A stretch of DNA of 47,523 nucleotides from Willaertia magna (Eukaryota > Heterolobosea > Eutetramitea > Acrasida > Naegleriidae): NCBI GenBank assembly GCA_902984215.1, contig CADWAF010003126.1, positions 1-47,523 on the forward strand. Direction: 5' to 3'. Each line of letters opens with the position of its first letter. Positions within the stretch are counted from its first letter, which is position 1. The notes under the pieces are model-generated. The model had not been told where the DNA came from. It saw only the letters and a program-made list of their open reading frames with translations, and made no database searches. The position numbers were made by a program, and so were the translations under genes. Of the stretch, positions 37,195-45,836 are shown one piece after another.

Positions 37195-40100
37195 TTAATT
37201 TTTTACAACATCTTCGAATCCAAATAAACGAATCCATTTTTCTTTATCCACGTCGGGAATAAGCCTTTTTATCAATGATATTTCTTCATTGCATAAAGGA
37301 ATAATAGAATAATCGTTTAATGTTCCCCACGTATAACCTGAGCTCATCTTTACAGGCAAGGGAACACTTAATGGTACTGAATTTTGCATTATTTGCTGAA
37401 CCATATATGAAAATACATTAAGATACTTTTTTTCTACTTCAAATAATAACTCATCATGTATTTGTAATAACATTGAGGCTTTTTCTCTACCTTCATTCAA
37501 TCTTTTCAAAGCACCATAAATATTCAACATGCTTATCTTAATGATATCTGCTGCACTTCCTTGACACATAGAGTTTAATATTTGCCTCTTAGCTGCCTCT
37601 CTTTTTGAATTTTGTTCAGAATGAAGATCATGAATAAATCTTTTTCTATCTAAAATAGTTGTCACATATAAATTATTCTGAGCAAATTCTTCTATTTTTT
37701 TCTTCAACTCTTTTACTTTAGGATATTTCTCAAAAAAGGCATTTTTATACCTTTCCGCAGTTTCTTTTCTATCTTCCCCTATTGGAACTATAAATTCATT
37801 ATCAAAAGTTATCTTTTTAGATAAGGTATTAGATCCCATACAATAAAGAATACCATATATTACATGTTTAATGATATCTCTTTGTTCCTTACTCACTTCT
37901 GCTGTTTGGAAAAAGTCCATAGCAATTTCATTGAATATATCTCTTGAACAATCAGATAAAATATCAGTTAAGATTTTATCTTCTGAGGCATGTCCAAGAA
38001 TTCTAAGTTCAATATTTCTGTAATCTGCTGAAACAAAAACAAATCCCTCTCTAGGAATGAATGCACTTCTTACGCTTATAGAATAAGGTGGTTTGTCTTC
38101 AAAGTTTATCTGGACGGCATGAGGAATATTTTGTAAGTTTGGATCTTTAACACTCAATCTTCCAGTTGCAGAGGTAGTTTGAATTTGTTTTCCAAATACC
38201 TTATACTCATTAGTTTTTTCAAGGAATCTAATATTATTAGGGAGACTTTTAGTATGATAATTTTTGATGTGATTTAAAGTTCTATATTCTTGTATCATTT
38301 CAATAACGGTTTTATATTCAGAGTATCTATTTTTCAAGTCGTCCAGCACGTCTTTGTTAGTGCGTGTAGTTGATCCTTTTAATTTTAGTACATCATAGAG
38401 AAACTTTGCCACATCTGGTGGTTTACTTAGGTCTATAACTGTGCCATGCAATTGCTCATTACTATTAATTATTTTGGTTATTTCTTCTAACCTATTCCCA
38501 ATAATTTCTTTGTTTTTAGCAATCCAACTATAATCAAAACAAATACCATCCACCTCCATCTTACTCAGGACCTTAACGAAAGACATTTCCATTACAAACA
38601 TATCTAAAACCTTATAGGTGGACAGATTTAAGTAAATAATAAGCATAACTGGCCAAACTTGAACTGCAGTTCTTACGTATGACGAAAATTCTTGTCTTGG
38701 GATAAAATTAAAGGGTTTACTTGGAAAATACCTATTATAAATTTCTTCTAATGTGTTTTCTTTTTCAGAATCATCAGGATGATGAACCCAAGCCCCAATG
38801 AGTGGGTCAAAAATAGGTGCTGATATCACTAACTTATACAACTGCAATAGTCTTGTCTGTTGCTGCTTTGCACAGAATGTTATTTTTGTTCGTCTAGTTG
38901 ACTTGAAATAAACAGCCAACTGGTTAAATCTCTTGTCATCCAATGTTACATAGTAACCTTGTTTGATAAAATTAGGATCTACAGATATAAAGTTAGGGGT
39001 ATCTGATTGAAAAATTTGCTCATAGTGTTCATTAAAGCAAAGTGCAACACCAACTAAATTATAATTTTCTTTTTCCTTAATTCTGTCAAAAAGTTTAGGC
39101 TTTTTAACACGAAAATCGAAGCAAAAGGAGAATGTAGTGCACTTTTCCAATTTTTGTAAAACTTTTTTAAACTCCTCTTCTTGATTTAGGTCAACCAGTA
39201 TGACGAAATCATCATCCTTTATTCTTTTGTTAGGTGTAATTAAGGATTTCCTTTTTCTTTTCATTTGATTCTTAATAAAATTGTCGTAAATCTCCTCTTG
39301 TTCCCCAAAAAGCCATTCACGAGGTAAAGTGTTTTCTCCAATTAATTTTTGGGCTTCTTTCACTATTTTCTCTGCTTCTTCCTTTATGTGGTGTATTTCC
39401 TTAGAGTAAGCGGATGATTCAACCAAAATATTGGAAATATTTTCAACTTCCTCCTCAGCAACCCTAATTATTGTCTTATATCCCTTGTTATATAACGCTC
39501 TTGCTTTTTTAGCTCCAACACTGGGTATTTGAACCAAAGGAAGCAATTCACTTTTTACTCCACATTGTAATCTCTCTTTTATTCTGGAAAATGACTCTGC
39601 ATAAATCCACCAATTAAGGTTACGAGAAAAGGTGCTAAGAACGCCCGCTTTGGCTGCAGCATTCTTTTGAAGTGTTTGAATGTATCCCCTTGCCTCTTCA
39701 TCAAAGTATTTCTTTGCAATATCCTTTATAGACCTCTCTTCACTGCAGTCGTGAAGTACCATTGTATGCACTAGTTTGATAAATTTAGATTCTCTGTCAA
39801 TCTCTTCTGCACTGATAGGGGTTCTGCAAAAAGAAATGTGTTGTTGAAATTCTTGCCAATTATTATTATCACCCACAAGGAACTTCGCAAAATTAAGGAA
39901 CGCCTCTTTTCTTTCAATTATTAGTTTAATATTGCCTCTGTTTAAAGGGGTAGTATATGTGTACTCTTGTGGTGCTAAAGTAAAAAGTACACCTAAATCG
40001 TTTTCTACAAATAATACCTTCTTATCAATATCTTTGAAATATTTAAGGGCTTCTACGGGACATATATTGGCCATTTGAGTTGCTAAACCGAGCTGTGTAC

Positions 40101-42009
40101 ATTTCACAGTTTTGGTACTATTAGTTTCGGTATTACTAGTGTTGGCGACACAAATAAAATCACCTGTATTTAAGAGCTTAATGGCGCTAGTTGTTATTTC
40201 CTTTGAATTTGCGCTGCATTGGAATAGGAAGGTAGTTCTTACAAACCTATCTATATCCTCTGATGTTCTTATAATGTTGGTGGCAATATTCTCTAACAAT
40301 GCCCTGGCTATTTGGGGTCTCTCCAGACATGAAGTAAGTGGAGGCATTTTGGCGTTCACCAAGTCAATACCAAATTTAACATTTGGAACCAATAAGAAAG
40401 ACTCCCCCATGCAATCTTTCCCTGCACGTCCAGCTCTTCCAGAGGCTTGTTTATACGTTGTGACATCCAAATTAGAATTACCAACCTTAGTAGAACTTAT
40501 AATAACTCTTCTTGCAGGTAGATTTACCCCTGCTGCCAAAGTAGTAGTACAAAAAAGAACTCGTACCAAGCCCTCTCTAAAGGCATTTTCCATAGCTTTT
40601 TTTTCCTCCATGGTCAATGCTGAATGATGAAAGGCTACCCCATTTAAAAAACAAACTTCTAGGTCTGCATCTAGGCCTGTGGCACTAATTTTTAATGACA
40701 TTATTATTTCTCTCCTTTTTTCTTTCATATCCTCCATATTAAATCCCTCACTCACTAAATACTTAGCAAACGTCTTACAATTATTCTTTGAGGAACAAAA
40801 AACCAATGAGGTGACATCTTCGAAAAGTAATGACCTTAAACTTGAATCAAACCCTTGTGGGGAGTTGGATTTTGGTGGAACAGAATTTAAGCTTCGTATA
40901 AAGTTGTTGGATTTATCATATACGTTTCCCTTAGAAACTATATACTCTGTCAAAGGAACAGGACGGTAATCTGTTATGAACAAGTAAGCATTCAAGAAAT
41001 TGGCAAACTTGTCAACATTAGGCAATGTAGCTGACATGCCAATTATTTGTATTCGAGTATTTAGAAACATAAGTTTAGTAAGTATAAGTTCTAACAAATA
41101 TCCACGTTCTTTATCTTTTATATGATGCAACTCATCAATAACTATTATGGATATCTCATTAATTCTGTCTGTTTTAATTAAATTATTGAGAATAGAGTTA
41201 GCTCTCTCAATTGTACAAACCATTACTTTCTCATTGTCATCTTCATAAGAAGCAGTCTGTGATCTCGTAGCCTCAGAATGGTAGGCATTTGCGACCCACC
41301 CAACTTCTGAAAATTTTTCACACAAATCTGCAACTTTCTCCTCTATAATGGCCTTAAAAGGAAGAATGAAAATAGCTTTCTTTTGTGTCTCAATAATTCT
41401 TCTCATCATTAATATCTCACTAACTAATGTTTTTCCACCACTAGTTGGTGAGGAGTATATTAAATTCTTTCCTCTAATAAGGATGTCCTCATTCTCTAAT
41501 ATTGCTGCTTGCCAAGGGTAGAGTTTTTTGTGGTTATACTTTGAGGCAATCTCACTAACAGTGATGTATTTATAAAGACAATGTTTGTCAGTTAAATTAA
41601 TTTCATTTTCTAAATTATTTACAACTTTTCTATTATTTACAATCTCACTAGAACTTGAAGGGGTTTCATTGCTATGAGATGGGTTATTTATTTCTTCCAT
41701 TTCCTCACTTAATAATTCTAAAATTTCAGGGTCAATTGCGTCTTCATCATCGACTAATTCTTCATTATTAAAATTATTTACGTTATTGTCAATGGAGTCG
41801 TGATAAGAGTCAAAAGAAAGTAAAGGTTGAAAATTATTATCTTCTTTCATTGAATTATTATCTACTGTATTGCTTTTGGTAGAGGATGTTGAATTTACAC
41901 TTCTATCACTTTCCGAGCTATAGTAACAGTTGTTGGTGATTGATCTGTTTGGAGTTTGATTAGAAGAAGTAAATGTTTTGTTGCTTGGTTTTATGAAGGG
42001 ATCCTTCAT
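37195..42009 (-). CDS. POLQ: DNA polymerase theta (helicase-polymerase)
   Basis: ~1604 residues from the ATG at 42009 (frame is open 10 codons further but has no ATG). Residues ~160-860 are a Ski2-like helicase: LYPWQAAI, Walker A SPTSGGKT (~187-193), VIDELHH (~290) and motif VI QASGRAGRAG, then a Hel308-type helical part (IPSVGAKKARALYNKGY). A short linker leads to an exonuclease-like fold without its catalytic acids, then an A-family polymerase: motif A SADYRNIELR (~1325), motif B RDIIKHVIYGILYCMG (~1375) and motif C IHDELLFEV (~1518). This is POLQ, which repairs double-strand breaks by microhomology end joining. It lacks the ~1000-residue disordered centre of the human enzyme. Confidence 0.97.
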   Translation of the reverse strand: MKDPFIKPSNKTFTSSNQTPNRSITNNCYYSSESDRSVNSTSSTKSNTVDNNSMKEDNNFQPLLSFDSYHDSIDNNVNNFNNEELVDDEDAIDPEILELLSEEMEEINNPSHSNETPSSSSEIVNNRKVVNNLENEINLTDKHCLYKYITVSEIASKYNHKKLYPWQAAILENEDILIRGKNLIYSSPTSGGKTLVSEILMMRRIIETQKKAIFILPFKAIIEEKVADLCEKFSEVGWVANAYHSEATRSQTASYEDDNEKVMVCTIERANSILNNLIKTDRINEISIIVIDELHHIKDKERGYLLELILTKLMFLNTRIQIIGMSATLPNVDKFANFLNAYLFITDYRPVPLTEYIVSKGNVYDKSNNFIRSLNSVPPKSNSPQGFDSSLRSLLFEDVTSLVFCSSKNNCKTFAKYLVSEGFNMEDMKEKRREIIMSLKISATGLDADLEVCFLNGVAFHHSALTMEEKKAMENAFREGLVRVLFCTTTLAAGVNLPARRVIISSTKVGNSNLDVTTYKQASGRAGRAGKDCMGESFLLVPNVKFGIDLVNAKMPPLTSCLERPQIARALLENIATNIIRTSEDIDRFVRTTFLFQCSANSKEITTSAIKLLNTGDFICVANTSNTETNSTKTVKCTQLGLATQMANICPVEALKYFKDIDKKVLFVENDLGVLFTLAPQEYTYTTPLNRGNIKLIIERKEAFLNFAKFLVGDNNNWQEFQQHISFCRTPISAEEIDRESKFIKLVHTMVLHDCSEERSIKDIAKKYFDEEARGYIQTLQKNAAAKAGVLSTFSRNLNWWIYAESFSRIKERLQCGVKSELLPLVQIPSVGAKKARALYNKGYKTIIRVAEEEVENISNILVESSAYSKEIHHIKEEAEKIVKEAQKLIGENTLPREWLFGEQEEIYDNFIKNQMKRKRKSLITPNKRIKDDDFVILVDLNQEEEFKKVLQKLEKCTTFSFCFDFRVKKPKLFDRIKEKENYNLVGVALCFNEHYEQIFQSDTPNFISVDPNFIKQGYYVTLDDKRFNQLAVYFKSTRRTKITFCAKQQQTRLLQLYKLVISAPIFDPLIGAWVHHPDDSEKENTLEEIYNRYFPSKPFNFIPRQEFSSYVRTAVQVWPVMLIIYLNLSTYKVLDMFVMEMSFVKVLSKMEVDGICFDYSWIAKNKEIIGNRLEEITKIINSNEQLHGTVIDLSKPPDVAKFLYDVLKLKGSTTRTNKDVLDDLKNRYSEYKTVIEMIQEYRTLNHIKNYHTKSLPNNIRFLEKTNEYKVFGKQIQTTSATGRLSVKDPNLQNIPHAVQINFEDKPPYSISVRSAFIPREGFVFVSADYRNIELRILGHASEDKILTDILSDCSRDIFNEIAMDFFQTAEVSKEQRDIIKHVIYGILYCMGSNTLSKKITFDNEFIVPIGEDRKETAERYKNAFFEKYPKVKELKKKIEEFAQNNLYVTTILDRKRFIHDLHSEQNSKREAAKRQILNSMCQGSAADIIKISMLNIYGALKRLNEGREKASMLLQIHDELLFEVEKKYLNVFSYMVQQIMQNSVPLSVPLPVKMSSGYTWGTLNDYSIIPLCNEEISLIKRLIPDVDKEKWIRLFGFEDVVKN

Positions 42010-42189
42010 TTGAAAATTTTTTTGGCTTGCTTTGTTCAAGTGTTTGCTGGAATAAGTTTGGCTTTACACCCTTTCAGCAAAAAGTCAAAACCACAGCACA
42101 GAATACATGGCTCTTACATGATGGTTTTGTCAACCTTTTATCTTTATCAAATAAAAGAATATTTTTTCAGGTCGGATTGCAAAATAAAA

Positions 42190-42550
42190 ATGTCTTTGTT
42201 AAAGCTTTTCACTTCTAAAGGCTCGGAATTGAAGAAAGAAGATATATTGAATGGTAAGTAAATCCTAATGGAATTGCAACTTAAGTAGTAAAGGTATTTA
42301 TTGGTTTAAACAATTTTATGCATTAATTTGTGGTGTTTTATTTGGGTTTGTTCCGATCGTTGGATTTGTGGGAATTGCTAGCTTTTTGGTATCTGTTTGT
42401 TTCATTAGTTACTCTATTGCGTACAGCATTGTAAGAGTAACAGAAGATGTTATTGACTCTGCCACCACAGTAATTACGGAAGGCATATTTCCTGCTTTTA
42501 CTTTGTTTTTATTATCCTGGATAATAACATTCTCTGCTCTCCACGCTTAA
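42190..42550 (+). CDS. RAB5IF: RAB5IF/OPTI-like small membrane protein (Rab5ip family)
   Basis: Exons 42190-42253 and 42294-42550 join over a 40-nt intron (GTAAGT...AAAG) to 106 residues. After a basic Lys/Glu start, NGIYWFKQFYALICGVLFGFVPIVGFVGIASFL matches RAB5IF (VYWARQ..AL.LG...GVLPL.GF.GI..F), and the C-terminal half has EGIFPAFTLFLLSWIITFS, matching the family's 'EGF..SFALFM..WI'. Members (RAB5IF/C20orf24, EMC6) sit in the ER and help in membrane-protein insertion. Three hydrophobic segments are visible. It diverges from POLQ with 180 bp between starts. Confidence 0.85.
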
Positions 42551-42629
42551 ATGTGAAAAAATAATAATTTATTAGTTGACAATTTAATTTATACCAGAGT
42601 TATATTTTACAAAGTGAAATAAATTAATT

Positions 42630-44510
42630 TTATGATTTAGAAAATGTAAAGGCAGTTGACTTTGGCTCTACAGTATCATATTTTGGATTGTAAGTACCAA
42701 CAGAGGGTACTATAGCCTTATCGTCAGTATTAGCTGTGACAGTAGTTGCCAATCTTCCAGTCACAATGTATCTGTTAGGGTTGGTTCTCTTCATGTCCAC
42801 GAATCCCTTCTTCAAATCTTGGCCGTGTTTAAATTTTTCGTATGTCTCATTAAGGTTGATGTAATCAACAAATTTAGCTTGAGCTCTGAAAAACTTTGGA
42901 GGCCTGCTATCCCTAGCAATTTGCTTTCTAATGAATGGGTCCCCGGTTGTCCTTTCCTCCAATATACCTCTGTTTACATCATAGAATTTATCAGTTACAT
43001 GTTTCGAGGTTCTTACCATACTCGCAGATTTGTGGACTTCTCTGTTGGTATCCTTGGAAAAGTCGTGAGAAGTATTAAGTGGTTTATCCCATTCTCTGAG
43101 GCCAACATAAAATTTATAATTTTCATCTTTGTCTACAGACTTAGAAACATTCTTTTTTCTCTTTTTATGCATTGCTGTTATATTTTGAATTCTTGGTGTT
43201 TTAGATGTTTGAACCTCAGTTTCATATTCTAGATTTATCCAATCACTTGGTTTTTGGATAAATTCTGGTCTAGGTTTTTGTTTATCCATATTACATAAGA
43301 ACGGTATATTTCTATGGGTCTTATTATACGCATTTATTCCAGCCACCATTCCTATGGACTCTCCATTTTGTTTACCTTCTTTCTTAAATCTTTCCACTTC
43401 CTGATCAGCGTCTCTCTTTTGTTGATGTTCTGAGGCATTTAGAGCGTTGAAATAAGCACTTGGCGTGAATAACAGTAATTTGTAGCCTCTTGTATCTTCT
43501 CTGGCTATTTGTTTGTCAAACTGATATCTTCTTTCTATGTTAGCACCTTTTGAATCAGTTGAAGTTACTCCCAAGGTATTGACATCAGAGTGTTGTATAA
43601 TATCCCAATTAGGGAGCTTTAATCTAGGGTTATTTTCTACATCCTCGTTGACTAAAATTGAATTAAGTCGTTGTCCTTTTCTTGCAACTCTTCGGTCGCT
43701 ATATCCTTCTAGTCTGGGAACACCATTAGATAGCTTAGGTATATATACATCTGGATTCACAACCTTATACTCTAAATCATGTATGTACAATTTATTTCTT
43801 GCATCTACGGTTTTCTCAGCTTGATTTCTGTCAATATTTTGTTCAAAATTTCCTAAAAATACATCATATTTAAACGCAAGCTTTTCCTTTATATTTCCAA
43901 CATCCAAGAAATCTTCTTCGTACGTGAATTTAGGTCTGTGTTGCACTCTCCCAGTTTTAGATTTGAATGAAGATATAGGTGCCTTTCCTTCATTTGTCGT
44001 TAAATGTTTATCCAAGTAAAAAGTATAATGTTCATCTATTGATGTTTCTTTTTCTTTTTCCTCAAACCACCTAGGACCCTTTACCCTGTATTCTGTTAGG
44101 GAGTGGTTTAAATCATATTGACCAGGTGTAGTTTGGATATATTTGTCATTTGAATTAAGGTAAACAACTGCTTTGTCTCTCTCTACGGTCTTGAAACAGG
44201 AAGAGGAATTAGGTCTTCTTTTTATATAACTCTCATTTGAGGCATCCCTCGAAGTTACTAAGGTAGATTGATTTCGTTTCTTGGGTATTACAGTTGATGA
44301 GGTTAGTACTTTCTCTAATTTCTTTTTGCCTTCTTCATCATAGTGATTCATTAATTCTTTCCTACTCCCATTTAAATACGTAGAGGAAGATACCCCAACC
44401 TTAGATATTGATTGATCTACAGGACCAATAATACAAGCTACTTTCTTTAAATAATTTTCATCTCTTTCGATCAATACTGGTCTGTTTTCAGCAAGAACAT
44501 CTTTTTTCAT
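42630..44510 (-). CDS. PGxY/SHIPPO-type protein, probably flagellar
   Basis: 626 residues, single exon, basic and rich in Arg/Lys/Tyr/Asn. It holds TPGQYDLNHSL at ~128-138 and a C-terminal VGTYNPKYDTVEP...TFSKS block, both like STPGR/SHIPPO repeats (P-G-x-Y-x-P ... F) found in ODF3 and other microtubule inner proteins. Many short Trp/Tyr/Pro-containing segments (GPRWFEEKE, LPNWDIIQ, KPSDWINLEY, GLREWDKPLNT) are irregularly spaced, as in proteins that run along microtubules. No membrane or enzymatic domain. The flagellar role is inferred from the repeats. Confidence 0.65.
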   Translation of the reverse strand: MKKDVLAENRPVLIERDENYLKKVACIIGPVDQSISKVGVSSSTYLNGSRKELMNHYDEEGKKKLEKVLTSSTVIPKKRNQSTLVTSRDASNESYIKRRPNSSSCFKTVERDKAVVYLNSNDKYIQTTPGQYDLNHSLTEYRVKGPRWFEEKEKETSIDEHYTFYLDKHLTTNEGKAPISSFKSKTGRVQHRPKFTYEEDFLDVGNIKEKLAFKYDVFLGNFEQNIDRNQAEKTVDARNKLYIHDLEYKVVNPDVYIPKLSNGVPRLEGYSDRRVARKGQRLNSILVNEDVENNPRLKLPNWDIIQHSDVNTLGVTSTDSKGANIERRYQFDKQIAREDTRGYKLLLFTPSAYFNALNASEHQQKRDADQEVERFKKEGKQNGESIGMVAGINAYNKTHRNIPFLCNMDKQKPRPEFIQKPSDWINLEYETEVQTSKTPRIQNITAMHKKRKKNVSKSVDKDENYKFYVGLREWDKPLNTSHDFSKDTNREVHKSASMVRTSKHVTDKFYDVNRGILEERTTGDPFIRKQIARDSRPPKFFRAQAKFVDYINLNETYEKFKHGQDLKKGFVDMKRTNPNRYIVTGRLATTVTANTDDKAIVPSVGTYNPKYDTVEPKSTAFTFSKS

Positions 44511-44598
44511 TTAATTGTTAGTTTCTTGTTCTTAAGGAATTAAGTCCCTCACAATTTTACGCAATTTTTTGTGTAAATTTTGAAAGTAATTCATAAAA

Positions 44599-44816
44599 AT
44601 GCCTCCAAAAGACAAAGAAAAGAAAACAAGCGCTGTAGGTATCATGCGTTGTTAAATTCAAATAACAATTTTTAGTTTTCACTAGTTATTGGTGTGATAG
44701 CAATTGGTGTTGGAATTATCCTATGGAATTCAGCTTTTTCACATATTAAAACCAAAGCAGTTGTAACTGACTATGACGATAGCTTTTACGACCCAGAAAA
44801 ACCCGAACTGCAATAA
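44599..44816 (+). CDS. Small single-pass membrane protein, two exons
   Basis: Exon 1 44599-44634 and exon 2 44676-44816 join over a 41-nt intron (GTAGGT...TTTTAG) to 58 residues beginning MPPKDKEKKTSA. A second splice choice (donor at 44639, acceptor ending at 44685) also keeps frame and differs by only two residues at the junction. Either way the result is a Lys-rich N-terminus, one transmembrane helix (VIGVIAIGVGIILWNSAF), and a polar tail rich in Asp/Glu/Pro. Divergent from the PGxY gene with 88 bp between starts. No family recognised; size and basic start suggest an ER, Golgi or mitochondrial tail or signal-anchored protein. Confidence 0.65.
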
Positions 44817-45024
44817 GCATGTTCTTTTAAATTTTTATTTTTTTGCACAAAATCCACCACTATCAAATTGCCAATGATCCTCCAGGCCACTACAAATTAA
44901 CAGAATGCCACCAGCAAGAAATGACTTTTGCTAATCGCACATTTTGAAAATTAGCTAACAAAAAAATGAAACCAATAATTAGTTAGTCGGTTATCTTATT
45001 AAAAGAGAAAAAAAACAAACCGCA

Positions 45025-45813
45025 ATGCCAACAAGAAATCAACAAAATCACTATAATCATACCACCAAAAGACAAAACACCCCTAAAAAATTACCCAAAC
45101 CAAATAAAATTAAAGAAAAGAACCCGGTTAAATGGTTTTTATATGATATTACTAGTTTTTCTCAAAAAGCCAAATATCATGAAGTTTTAATTAAAGAAAA
45201 ATTAATCAAAAGAATTGAATCTAAATCTTATATACTTTGGCTACATTACAATTCAGAAATTTCAACTTCTACAAATGACTATTATACACTTTCTAAACCA
45301 ACATACAAGCCAGAAGGAAATGAAAAAATTGAAGTAGCTGCTTGTTTATTAACATTTACTCATAGTTGTTCTTTCATCTTAAAAAATTCATTAGATTCAA
45401 CTTATTTTAAAAGATATCAAAGAAATATATATGTTGGATCTTTAAATCCTTTTCACTTTGACCTTTATTTTAGTTTACAAAAGAATCCTCTTTTTATTCA
45501 TAAAGGCCAAAAACTTGTTTTTGAAAATGAAAGAAAAGATATTTCATATATTGGTTATGAATTTAAATCATTAGATGATTTACCTTTGTTAGGTTGTAAG
45601 AAAGAATATGCTTCTAGATTATTTTTTGTTGATCAAGCTTATAATTTAAATATAAATAATAAAACTCAAGCTAAAAGAAAGAAAATTAATTACAGAATTT
45701 ATTATGATAGAATTTTATTTATATGTAATATTAAAAGTTGGTTAATTACTGTGGATTTTGATTTTAAATATGAATATTATGATGTAAATAAAGTTGATTG
45801 GTTTGATGTATAA
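45025..45813 (+). CDS. Unrecognised protein
   Basis: 262 residues, ATG in GCAATG context, not the usual A run. The N-terminal ~35 residues are Lys/Pro/Asn-rich and basic. The rest is rich in Tyr, Phe, Lys and Asn with beta-like strands (VAACLLTFTHSCSFILKN, NIYVGSLNPFHFDLYFSLQ, LITVDFDFKYEYYD). No signature or membrane segment recognised. It borders the frameshifted element to its right and shares its extreme A+T codon use, so it may belong to that element or simply neighbour it. Confidence 0.5.
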   Translation: MPTRNQQNHYNHTTKRQNTPKKLPKPNKIKEKNPVKWFLYDITSFSQKAKYHEVLIKEKLIKRIESKSYILWLHYNSEISTSTNDYYTLSKPTYKPEGNEKIEVAACLLTFTHSCSFILKNSLDSTYFKRYQRNIYVGSLNPFHFDLYFSLQKNPLFIHKGQKLVFENERKDISYIGYEFKSLDDLPLLGCKKEYASRLFFVDQAYNLNINNKTQAKRKKINYRIYYDRILFICNIKSWLITVDFDFKYEYYDVNKVDWFDV

Positions 45814-45836
45814 TTAATAAATTATTTTTAAAAAAA

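Noticed and set aside
40112..40969. Two plus-strand ORFs inside POLQ
   Set aside because: Lie opposite the conserved helicase domain with no domain of their own; shadows.
41956..42261. Long plus-strand ORF that ends in MSLLKLFTSKG...
   Set aside because: Only its last part is real: the frame upstream overlaps the POLQ N-terminus and has no suitable context; the RAB5IF-like gene starts at 42190 and is spliced.
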